A DNA stretch of 5,096 nt, taken from positions 1 through 5,096 of the forward strand of contig JABFRY010000399.1 in NCBI GenBank assembly GCA_013140955.1. The letters run 5' to 3'. How positions within the stretch are numbered: the first letter of the stretch is position 1; the number at the start of each line of letters is the position of its first letter. The position numbers and the translations under genes are program-made. Origin of the DNA: Acidobacteriota bacterium. GTDB lineage: Bacteria > Acidobacteriota > Vicinamibacteria > Vicinamibacterales > UBA2999. This document shows positions 1 through 5,096 of this stretch, piece by piece. Below the pieces are notes generated by a model. That model did not search any database. It saw only the letters and a program-made list of their open reading frames with translations, and was not told the origin of the DNA.

Positions 1-1
1 G

Positions 2-439
2 ATCGAGACGCAGCGGCTCGCCGCCCTGTGGCGATACCAGCAGGCCACGGTGGGCGGCGGCGGGCAGGTGACGGCGGCCATTGCCTCGGCGGCCGGCGTG
101 GACACCGGCGGTGGCCCGCAACCCGTGCAGCTCGTGTTCCGCGACCACGAGGCGTGGGGACGGAGCGGCTACCTCGTGCTCCAGGCGGGCGACTTCGCCT
201 GTCGCCCCGGGTGCACCGTGCAGGTCGTGTCGGACGATGGAGCGCCGGTGCCCTTCGACGCCTGGCGCCCGTCCACCGACGAGGCGATTGCCATCTTCAT
301 CCGCGACGTACCCGCGTTGTGGCGGGCGGCCGCAGAGGCGAGCACACTGCGCATCGAGTTCCCCGTGGTGGCCGGCGGATCGCGGGCGGCGGCCTTCGAG
401 GTGGCGGGGCTCGACGAGTCGCGGATGCCGGGCTGGTAA
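2..439 (+). CDS. C-terminal part of a hypothetical, probably exported protein (5' end outside window)
   Basis: The reading frame is open from the first bases of the window to a TAA at 437-439, giving 145 visible residues; a GTG at 50 is in frame but is probably internal, because coding-like sequence (including LWRYQQA) precedes it. The visible part resembles a domain of about 130 residues found in many proteobacterial hypothetical proteins: an early W-x-Y, then a beta-rich stretch with GYLVLQAGDFAC, a C-x3-C pair (CRPGCTVQV) followed by an acidic D-D-G turn, a segment ending in AIFIRD, an amphipathic helix (PALWRAAAEASTLRIEF), and a closing strand AAFEVAGLDE. These comparisons come from memory of the family, not a search. 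The close cysteine pair suggests a disulfide and therefore a periplasmic or surface location; that is inference. The function is unknown and no catalytic motif is visible. The gene converges with the amine oxidase gene on the other strand, 90 bp away. Confidence 0.75.
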   Translation: METQRLAALWRYQQATVGGGGQVTAAIASAAGVDTGGGPQPVQLVFRDHEAWGRSGYLVLQAGDFACRPGCTVQVVSDDGAPVPFDAWRPSTDEAIAIFIRDVPALWRAAAEASTLRIEFPVVAGGSRAAAFEVAGLDESRMPGW

Positions 440-535
440 CAACCCTCCGGCCGACACGCTCCTCAGGCTGACACGCTCCTCGGCTGACACCCTCCTCAGG
501 CTGGCGCAGTCTTCAAGCTGACCCGGCCTTCAGGG
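439..535. repeat. Degenerate 16-17 bp tandem repeat between convergent genes
   Basis: Consensus unit on the + strand is GACACGCTCCTCAGGCT. Units can be read at 453-469, 470-485 (one base shorter), 486-502, 503-519 (diverged) and 520-535 (diverged). A further degenerate copy, missing some bases, lies at 439-452 directly after the TAA of the left gene. The three central units are nearly identical and the outer ones decay, as in an ageing tandem duplication. Read on the minus strand, nearly every unit carries GCCTGA or a variant, and the last unit contains the TGA stop of the amine oxidase gene (530-532). The array may therefore have grown by duplication of that gene's 3' end. No strong hairpin with a T-tract is visible, so a role as a terminator is not supported. 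Confidence 0.75.
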
Positions 536-1654
536 GCCACCCGTCGTGCGCCCGCCGCTCACGCGCACGACGACCTCACGCGCCGCACGATGGGCGGCGT
601 GAACCGCGCCCGCCATGAACCCGGGTTCGGTGCCACTCGTCTCGCTGGCGCACAGCGACAGTCGCTCCTGCCAGGCGCCGGTCACCCAGGGTGCGGTGGA
701 CGGTTGGGGATGTCCGCTGGCCATGCGGTCGCTCGCAGCGGCCGTCCACGGATCGGCCGCCCAGTCCTTGACGAGGGTGGCGCGAGGCCGCCGTGCCTCC
801 GGCCCGTAGAGGCGCGCCAGCTGGGTCAGGCACGCGTCCGCGATGGCGGCGTCCCCGAGCAACGCGCGCGCGTCCGGCCCCGGGGTGAGGAAGCCGAAGA
901 GCGCCGCCCGGCCCGACGCCGTGGTGGCATCGTGGATCTCGCCCATCGGCCCGACGAAGCTTTGCGCGGTGCCGCTCAGTCCCGCGTCCCGCCAGAACGG
1001 CCGGTCGTACATCGCGAAGAACTTGGCGTGGGGCGCCATCCACGTGGCCGTCTGCTGCCACCGGCGCATCGTGTCGGGCGGGAGCGCGGGCGCGAAGGCG
1101 AGTGCCCCGAGCAGGCGTGGCGGGACGGCGGCCACCACCTGCTCCGCGTGGATGACACGTTCGACGCCCTCCGACGTCACCGTCGTGAGCGTGACGCCCG
1201 CATCGCCCAACGCCAGCGCCACCACCCGGGTGCCGACCAGACGCGTCGAGGTCGGCAGGCCCCCTGCGAGCGCGGCGACCAGGGCTCCCGTGCCGCCAAC
1301 CAGGCGCATGGTTTCGGGGGCGTGCCCGGTGGGCCGATACCGCCACGCCGTCTCGCGCGACATGCGCTCGAAGATCACATCCCCCTCGCTGTACTGCGGG
1401 AAGTGGGGCAGACCCAACTCCTGTACGAGGGCCGCGATGTCGGGTTGCGCATGCGGCCAGAACCAGGAGGGGCCCAGGTCGAACCCGTCGGCCGACACCG
1501 CCCCCGCGTCGTCGGTGGACAGGATGCGCCCGCCCAGGCGCTCGCGCGCCTCGAGCAGGAGGACATCGACGCCCGCGCGGTGCAGGTGTCTGGCCGCGCA
1601 GAGGCCGGCAAGGCCTCCCCCGATGATGGCAATCGTCGTCTGCATCTGGCGCAT
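530..1654 (-). CDS. FAD-dependent amine oxidase (flavin monoamine oxidase family)
   Basis: A 374-residue flavoprotein, predicted to oxidise an amine (or a related C-N substrate) using FAD and oxygen; the substrate cannot be told from sequence. The N-terminus has the Rossmann dinucleotide motif IIGGGLAG (glycines 12, 14, 17), the ribose-binding acidic residue E35 at the end of strand 2 (VLLLEAR), and the family signature RLGGRI (39-44). Lys211 in the HAKF context matches the conserved active-site lysine of this family. FWRDAGLSG and a W-x3-DPW segment (298-303) are also typical. The C-terminal FAD motif is present as ASETSGTEPGFMAGAV (336-351). At 374 residues it is somewhat shorter than the usual 420-500 but has all FAD-binding parts. 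There is no obvious signal peptide, so it is probably cytoplasmic. The ATG at 1654 was chosen; an ATG at 1645, giving MQTTIAIIGGG, is equally plausible, and a TTG at 1681 is possible. None has a good Shine-Dalgarno sequence. It is transcribed divergently from the lipoprotein gene. Confidence 0.9.
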   Translation of the reverse strand: MRQMQTTIAIIGGGLAGLCAARHLHRAGVDVLLLEARERLGGRILSTDDAGAVSADGFDLGPSWFWPHAQPDIAALVQELGLPHFPQYSEGDVIFERMSRETAWRYRPTGHAPETMRLVGGTGALVAALAGGLPTSTRLVGTRVVALALGDAGVTLTTVTSEGVERVIHAEQVVAAVPPRLLGALAFAPALPPDTMRRWQQTATWMAPHAKFFAMYDRPFWRDAGLSGTAQSFVGPMGEIHDATTASGRAALFGFLTPGPDARALLGDAAIADACLTQLARLYGPEARRPRATLVKDWAADPWTAAASDRMASGHPQPSTAPWVTGAWQERLSLCASETSGTEPGFMAGAVHAAHRAAREVVVRVSGGRTTGGP

Positions 1655-1862
1655 GTCTACGGAGTCTCGTGGTGCGGCCAATCGGGTGGCGACACCGACC
1701 GATGGCGGTGAACGGGTCCTCGACGTGTCGTTCGACAGAGTAGTTCAGGCGGGGTCGCTCTACCTGCGGTGGGGGCGACCGATGCCGGTGGCCGCGCCGG
1801 CCGCGGCGCCGGCTGCCGTATCCTAGGCGCGCGTCGTCTCCGTACAGAAAAGGGAGTGGACC
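1655..1862. promoter_or_regulatory. Divergent intergenic region with weak promoter and good RBS for the lipoprotein gene
   Basis: About 208 bp separate the divergent starts at 1654 (-) and 1863 (+), so promoters for both genes should lie here. On the + strand there is a possible -10 element, TATCCT at 1819-1824, but nothing like TTGACA at the right distance upstream; that stretch (about 1790-1813) is a run of GC-only sequence. The ribosome binding site AGGGAG at 1851-1856, six bases before the ATG at 1863, is clear. No recognisable operator was found, and no promoter could be assigned for the amine oxidase gene. Confidence 0.35.
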
Positions 1863-2621
1863 ATGCGGTACCTGATTCTCGCGTCGATCGTGCTGTGCAC
1901 CGGGGGCTGCGGCGAACAGGCCTCCACCGACCTCCCGCCGGCCCCTGCGGCCGAGGCGACCTCCGCCGAGCCCACGCCCCGCCAGCAGCCGGGCGCCGAC
2001 ATCACCATCTACGCTCCGCAGCAGCACGCGCTCTACGACGGGCACTTCGTGATCTCCGGCGGACGCGTGTTCATGGTGGGACGGCTGGACGACCCTCCGG
2101 GCTGGGATCACATGGACAATCAGGCCGAGACCGTGCACGCCGTGGACGGCACCGTGGAGGTCGACGTCGATGAGCGCGCCAACACGGGCACATTCGAAGC
2201 ACGCCTCCGGATCCCGGAAGGCGACCTCGTCGTGACGCTCGATCGGGTCAACGAGTTCAGCCCCTGCCAGGACGGCGGCGTGGCGGCGTTCCTGCACGAG
2301 CATGGGGCCAACTCGGGATGCGGCGACATGAACTGGCCGAAGACGCTCGTGTACGTGGCCGGATGGGGCTACGGGCATGCGACGCTGAACGGACAGCCCC
2401 TCTACGACGACTACGAGATGCACTTCATGGTGACCCAGGGCATCCGCGACCGCGACACCCTGCGGGTGAACTACCCGCCGGCCAGCGACACGGCTGGCCC
2501 GGTGAACCCCGCCGCCCAGCAGCTCGACTTCTACATCAGGAGTCCGGAGGCCAATCCCGCCAACTCCCCGGCCCGGGAGGTGTTCCTGCACTTCTTCGCG
2601 ATGGAAGTGACCTGGAAATGA
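1863..2621 (+). CDS. Putative secreted lipoprotein of unknown function
   Basis: A 252-residue protein starting at an ATG with AGGGAG six bases upstream. The N-terminus MRYLILASIVLCTGGC is a short lipoprotein-type signal; Cys16 would be the lipidated residue. The lipobox is imperfect, with T rather than L at -3. Residues 17-45 form a Pro/Ala/Glu-rich linker, followed from about residue 46 by a beta-rich domain (DITIYAPQQHALYDGHFVISGG, key strand residues 46-67). Two cysteines, C135 (EFSPC) and C153 (NSGCGDMNWP), may form a disulfide, as expected in the periplasm or outside the cell. Several histidines lie in ordered contexts: LHEHG at 144-148, YGHATLNG near 172 and EMHFMVTQG near 187. These might bind a metal, but that is speculation. 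I do not recognise the family and assign no function. The gene converges with the treY remnant, leaving only 26 bp between stop codons, and no strong terminator hairpin is visible there. Confidence 0.85.
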   Translation: MRYLILASIVLCTGGCGEQASTDLPPAPAAEATSAEPTPRQQPGADITIYAPQQHALYDGHFVISGGRVFMVGRLDDPPGWDHMDNQAETVHAVDGTVEVDVDERANTGTFEARLRIPEGDLVVTLDRVNEFSPCQDGGVAAFLHEHGANSGCGDMNWPKTLVYVAGWGYGHATLNGQPLYDDYEMHFMVTQGIRDRDTLRVNYPPASDTAGPVNPAAQQLDFYIRSPEANPANSPAREVFLHFFAMEVTWK

Positions 2622-2647
2622 GGCGGACCGTCGTGTTCCGGTGAGAC

Positions 2648-3148
2648 TCAGGGTCCGTCGGCCACCAGCATCGCCACCGGACACACCGCGAACACGTCGG
2701 CGAGGCGCAATCGCCCCTCCACCACGGCCACGGACTCGCCGGTCACCACGTTGCGGTAGCGCGGCCCGCCCGTGCCCGCCGGGAGTGCGGTCGGGAGTGA
2801 GGTCGGAAGTATGAGTGTGGTGGCACCCCAGACCGTCTCGCCAATCGGCAGGCTGTCGCGCGGCGGCACTCCGCCCGCTGAGGCCTTACCAGCCAGCGCG
2901 GCGTTGGCCAGAGCGGTGCCCAGGCGCGGTACCACCGCCAGCACCACGCGGCCCTCGTGCCGTCGGGCGAAGGCCACCACGTGCTCCGCGGCGTCGCCGT
3001 CACTGGTCAGGGCCTCGTAGGTTCCCATACGGAATACCTCGGGCCACCGCCGGCGCAGGCGCAGGCCACGGCCCGTGAGATACAGCTTGATGCGGCCGTC
3101 CGGCCACGACGCCAGCCACGAGGCGACCTGCGCCGTGAGGCCGTCGCC
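2648..3148 (-). pseudogene. treY: treY 3' fragment (C-terminal part of malto-oligosyltrehalose synthase)
   Basis: Intact TreY rearranges the reducing end of maltodextrins into a trehalose linkage, the first step of the TreY/TreZ route. Only about 166 codons of the roughly 700-950 expected are present, ending at a TGA at 2648-2650. The fragment opens at the junction with glgE, and its first recognisable family sequence is WLASWPDGRIKLYLTGRGLR, followed by LRRRWPEVF, AEHVVAFARRH, VVPRL, VWGATTLILP and a final LADVFAVCPVAMLV. This is the usual order of the TreY C-terminus. The glycoside hydrolase 13 catalytic barrel is wholly missing and there is no start codon or RBS, so it cannot make an active enzyme. 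Inside it, a 12-bp near-repeat (GGGAGTGCGGTC at 2781-2792 and GGGAGTGAGGTC at 2793-2804) encodes an LPT-rich loop. The identification rests on remembered family motifs and is strong; the exact left boundary of the fragment is uncertain by several bases. Confidence 0.82.
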
Positions 3149-4200
3149 CGGGCCGCCGCCACGAACGCATCGAAGTCGTCCAGCGTGCCGAGCCCGGGCT
3201 CCACCGCCTTGTGGCCACCCGCTGGTGAGCCGATGGCCCATGGGCTGCCCGGGTCGTTCGGCCCGGCGACCAGCGTGTTGCCCCGGCCCTTGCGGAAGCT
3301 GGTGCCGATCGGGTGGATGGGCGGCAGATAGACCACATCGAACCCGAGCGCCGCGACGCTCGGCAGATGGGCGGCGGCCTCGCCGAACGTGGCGCTGCGC
3401 GACGGATTCGGGCCCCACGAACGGGGAAACATCTCGTACCAGGCGCCGAAGCGGGCCCGTTCGCGGTCCACCTCCACCTGCAGCACCCGGGCGTAGCGGG
3501 AGGCCAGTCGTCGGTCGGCGTGCCGGGCCATCAGCTCGAGCAGGCGGTCGTCGAGCGCCGCACTGACACGCAGGCTGGCGTCGGCGTCGCTTTCCAGCAT
3601 GGCGGCGGCCGCGTCCAGATGCTCGCGGTCGTCGTTGGGACCGGCCTCGACGCGGGCAGTCCCCTGGATCCGACCCGCCTTCCGGGTACGCGGGTTCCTC
3701 GGACAGCGGGCCGCCGCGGCCGACACGAGCTGCGCACCCTCGATGAGTTCGGTCGAGACATCCACGCCAGCGCGGGCCTTGATGGCCAGTTCGCGTCGCC
3801 ACGACAGGAAGTGATCCACCCACGCGTCCACCGTGTACTCGTGCGTGCCGACCAGCTCGACGACGAAGCTCGCCCGCCACTCGTCGCTGCCGAGCGGTTC
3901 CATCGCAACCTCGGCCCACGCGTGGTGCGCGCCGCCAACGGGTCTGTGCTGCAGACGCACGACCAGCACGTCGTGGCCGTCGGCATGCACCCAGGCGGTG
4001 ACCTCGACGGGCTCCCCGACGGTGCGCTTGATGGGGAAGCGGCCGCCATCGACCTCGGGCCGGACGCGGTCCACGGCCACACGGCGGCAGCCGTCCACAG
4101 AAGTCGGGGGTGGCCGGGTGCCCGGCGCCGCCGAGGGCGCCTTGGGTCTCCAGCCGGCTGTGACTGATGGCGCGTACCCGCTGGGGCGATCGGCGGCCAC
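3145..4200 (-). pseudogene. glgE: glgE 5' fragment (N-terminal half of alpha-1,4-glucan:maltose-1-phosphate maltosyltransferase)
   Basis: GlgE transfers maltose from maltose-1-phosphate onto alpha-glucan chains in the cytoplasm. About 352 of the usual 650-700 residues are present. After a Pro/Ala-rich leader, RVRPEVDGGRFPIKRTVGE (46-64) begins the N-terminal beta-sandwich domain, which includes HEYTVDAWVDHFLSWRREL (120-138). A helical segment follows, with an unusual Arg/Pro-rich insert near 165-180. The start of the GH13 barrel comes next: ERARFGAWYEMFPRS (247-261), GFDVVYLPPIHPIG (286-299) and NDPGSPWAIGS (315-325). Family similarity stops at FDAFVAAAR (343-351), before the catalytic Asp and Glu, so the product should be inactive. 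The frame then runs 45 codons out of register through treY to a stop at 3007-3009. The GTG at 4200 was chosen because AGGGAGG lies eight bases upstream (4209-4215); a GTG at 4221 overlaps that site. No stop or frameshift lies within the glgE part, so the truncation may be recent. Confidence 0.85.
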
Positions 4201-4208
4201 GCGTTCAG

Positions 4209-4215
4209 CCTCCCT
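4209..4215 (-). promoter_or_regulatory. Ribosome binding site deciding the glgE start
   Basis: AGGGAGG on the minus strand, eight bases before the GTG at 4200. It is the strongest Shine-Dalgarno match near the 5' end of the glgE fragment and favours that GTG over the in-frame GTG at 4221, which lies upstream of the site. Confidence 0.6.
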
Positions 4216-4221
4216 GCCCAC

Positions 4222-4479
4222 GGGGAGCCACGTGCGCGGGCGTCACCTGCCCCATGCGCGGCCCGTACTGCTGCGCTTGAATCGATAGCAGGTCCAAGTA
4301 TGTGACGCTCACCGAGGCTACCGCCGTGCAAGGTGGCTGCCGTACATCGTGCGGTCGGGCCGAGGCGAGCTCTCAGGAGCCCGCCGGGGTGCGTCTGATC
4401 TATGCAGGTCGGCCTTGGAGCGTCGAACGCTCGCCGCCGCGGTGCGTGACGATGGGTGGTGGTGGGCGGTCGCGTCGGG
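4222..4479. other. Intergenic region upstream of the glgE fragment, no gene seen
   Basis: No frame in this stretch of about 260 bp gives a protein that looks real; the open frames crossing it are Arg/Pro/Ser-rich shadows. It is somewhat less GC-extreme in places (around 4278-4305) than the flanking genes, as expected of non-coding DNA. Two small inverted repeats are visible: GTGA-CGC-TCAC at 4302-4312, and a perfect 6-bp pair GAGCGT/ACGCTC with a 3-base loop at 4418-4432. The former glgE promoter should lie here, but no convincing -35/-10 pair could be assigned. Confidence 0.5.
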
Positions 4480-4602
4480 TCAGACCGACTCAACCGCTTG
4501 ACAGGACTGCACACCGGGCCCGCGGAGGCCGGCGCTGCGGTGATCCGGCTCGATCAGCCCTTCGAAGGCATTGACCGTCGTGCGGAAGAGCTGGACCGCA
4601 TT
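4480..4602 (-). pseudogene. Possible coding remnant, open frame without a start
   Basis: Directly after the TGA at 4603-4605 the same minus-strand frame stays open for 40 codons to a TGA at 4480-4482. The first part (AVQLFRTTVNAFEGLIEPD) looks like an amphipathic helix of a real protein rather than random GC-rich translation, while the end does not. There is no ATG or GTG at its beginning and no RBS. It could be a decayed end of another gene or chance. No family was recognised. Confidence 0.2.
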
Positions 4603-4785
4603 TCAGCGGTCGAGCCGGAATCGCGCGACGGCTGCGCGGCATTCCGGCACGGTCGCGGGCAGGGCCATGAAGGTGGCCGCGGCTGCGGCCAGGCACCAGG
4701 AGCAGAACGCCCGGTGGTGGAACCACTGCGCCAGCGTGAGCCTGCCCGCCTGGGTGGCATCGAGCGCGGCCTTGGCCGTGAATCG
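4603..4785 (-). pseudogene. C-terminal fragment of a CXXC membrane protein, possibly VKOR/DsbB-like
   Basis: The minus-strand frame is open from just after the receiver-domain stop (4852-4854) to a TGA at 4603-4605, but contains no ATG, GTG or TTG in a position to start it, so it cannot be an intact gene. The first 20 or so codons are Pro/Arg-rich and look non-coding. From about 4782 the sequence becomes protein-like: FTAKAALDATQAGRLTLAQW, then HHRAFCSWC and a hydrophobic helix CLAAAAATFMALPATV, ending in PECRAAVARFRLDR. A CXXC pair at the start of the last transmembrane helix, followed by a short Arg-rich tail, resembles the C-terminus of bacterial vitamin K epoxide reductase-like thiol oxidoreductases, which reoxidise disulfide-forming partners. 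That assignment is from memory and tentative. What is seen directly is a short membrane segment with CXXC and a missing N-terminal part. It may be a 5'-deleted gene whose front was replaced by the neighbouring regulator gene. Confidence 0.45.
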
Positions 4786-4851
4786 CTGCGTCTGAGGTGG
4801 TGGCTGAGTCGGTTCGGATCCGGCGCGGCCGCGTGGGTGCCGGGAACGGGG

Positions 4852-5096
4852 CTAGCCCGGGAGGCGCACATGGTCCCGCACGATCTGGTCGAGTGCCTCG
4901 AAGTCCACCGGCTTGACGAGGTGGTGATCGAACCCCGCCTCGTACGAGGCGCGGGCATTCTCGGGTTGGCCCCAGCCGCTGACCGCCACGAGAAGCACCC
5001 GCGCACCCCACGGCTCGGCCCGGACGAGGCGGGCGAGGGCGTGGCCGTCCAGCCCGGGCATCGCGATGTCCAGCACCATCGCGTCGGGGCGAAACC
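4852..5096 (-). CDS. Receiver (REC) domain, C-terminal end of a response regulator or hybrid sensor kinase (partial)
   Basis: The frame enters from beyond the window and ends at a TAG at 4852-4854. The 80 visible residues form the second half of a CheY-like receiver domain, the phosphoryl-accepting module of two-component signalling in the cytoplasm. FRPDAMVLDIAMPGLDG contains the phosphorylated aspartate (codon 5068-5070) at the end of strand 3. The switch Ser is in VAVSGWGQ, and the conserved Lys-Pro is in HHLVKPVDFEAL. The helix after it ends the protein, with no DNA-binding or other output domain following. An ATG at 5079 lies inside the domain and is not the true start. The GWGQ-plus-HHLVKPVD wording is typical of receivers at the C-terminus of hybrid histidine kinases and CheB/CheR-type sensor fusions, but a stand-alone receiver cannot be excluded because the 5' part is missing. 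Confidence 0.9.
   Translation of the reverse strand, partial: FRPDAMVLDIAMPGLDGHALARLVRAEPWGARVLLVAVSGWGQPENARASYEAGFDHHLVKPVDFEALDQIVRDHVRLPG

Noticed and set aside
439..535. Tandem repeat considered as a CRISPR array
   Set aside because: The units are head-to-tail with no unique spacers and no cas genes are nearby.
521..541. GGCC-TTCAGG-GGCC considered as a terminator for the convergent genes
   Set aside because: The stem is only four base pairs and no T-tract follows on either strand.
1655..1681. TTG at 1681 as the amine oxidase start
   Set aside because: The extra nine residues add nothing conserved and no RBS precedes the TTG. ATGs at 1654 or 1645 sit at the usual distance from the FAD motif.
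590..1826. Long plus-strand open frames opposite the amine oxidase (590-1711 and 843-1826)
   Set aside because: The minus-strand frame has every FAD and amine-oxidase motif. The plus-strand frames are low-complexity antisense translations.
2622..2647. The gap between the lipoprotein and treY stops considered as a bidirectional terminator
   Set aside because: Only a four-base ACCG/CGGT pairing is visible and there is no T-tract, which is not enough to call one.
576..2684. A 702-codon minus-strand open frame across the amine oxidase and lipoprotein genes
   Set aside because: It is Arg/Gly/His-rich, lies out of frame with the amine oxidase and antisense to the lipoprotein gene, and shows no domain. 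It is a typical shadow of GC-rich coding sequence.
3149..3919. Upstream extension of the treY frame through the glgE region
   Set aside because: The translation is Arg/Gly-rich and out of frame with clear GlgE similarity, so the TreY-like part starts only at the junction.
3313..4167. A 284-codon plus-strand open frame opposite glgE
   Set aside because: It is antisense to clear GlgE similarity, with no recognisable motif and no RBS.
4301..4312. TGTGA...TCAC considered as a CRP-type operator
   Set aside because: The arms are separated by only three bases, whereas CRP-type sites need about six. The match is too short.
4459..5096. A plus-strand frame open from 4459 to the window end
   Set aside because: Most of it is antisense to the receiver domain and the CXXC fragment. 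Openness of the antisense frame is expected at this GC content, and no domain is visible.

Overview
This is a GC-rich (roughly 70%) stretch of bacterial chromosome. Protein content and codon use suggest a free-living, high-GC Gram-negative such as Acidobacteriota, Gemmatimonadota or a high-GC proteobacterium. I cannot settle the phylum from sequence alone. There are no rRNA, tRNA, CRISPR or transposase genes.

Layout from left to right. (1) Positions 2-439 (+) hold the C-terminal end of a probably exported protein of unknown function, with a domain common in proteobacterial hypothetical proteins. (2) Positions 439-535 hold a degenerate 16-17 bp tandem repeat of about five to six units, lying between two convergent genes and running into the stop codon of the second. 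(3) Positions 530-1654 (-) hold an intact FAD-dependent amine oxidase. (4) Positions 1655-1862 are a divergent intergenic region. (5) Positions 1863-2621 (+) hold an intact, probably secreted lipoprotein of unknown function with a clear ribosome binding site.

(6) Positions 2648-4200 (-) are the most notable part. The start of glgE (maltosyltransferase of the GlgE alpha-glucan pathway, about 350 residues, stopping before the catalytic residues) runs directly into the last 166 or so codons of treY (malto-oligosyltrehalose synthase), in a different reading frame. This looks like a deletion that collapsed an alpha-glucan/trehalose gene cluster into a dead glgE'-'treY chimera, unless it is an assembly artefact.

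(7) Positions 4201-4479 show no convincing gene. (8) Positions 4480-4851 (-) contain what looks like further debris: a C-terminal fragment of a membrane protein with a CXXC motif (perhaps VKOR/DsbB-like) with no start codon, followed by a short protein-like open stretch also without a start. (9) Positions 4852-5096 (-) hold the C-terminal receiver domain of a response regulator or hybrid sensor kinase, cut by the window edge.

No pathway is complete here. The intact genes (amine oxidase and lipoprotein) are divergently arranged and have no obvious link to each other. The right half (2648-4851) appears to be an eroded region with at least two truncated genes. I did not find a convincing new multi-gene system. 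The items most worth checking are the glgE/treY junction, the membrane-protein fragment and the tandem repeat.
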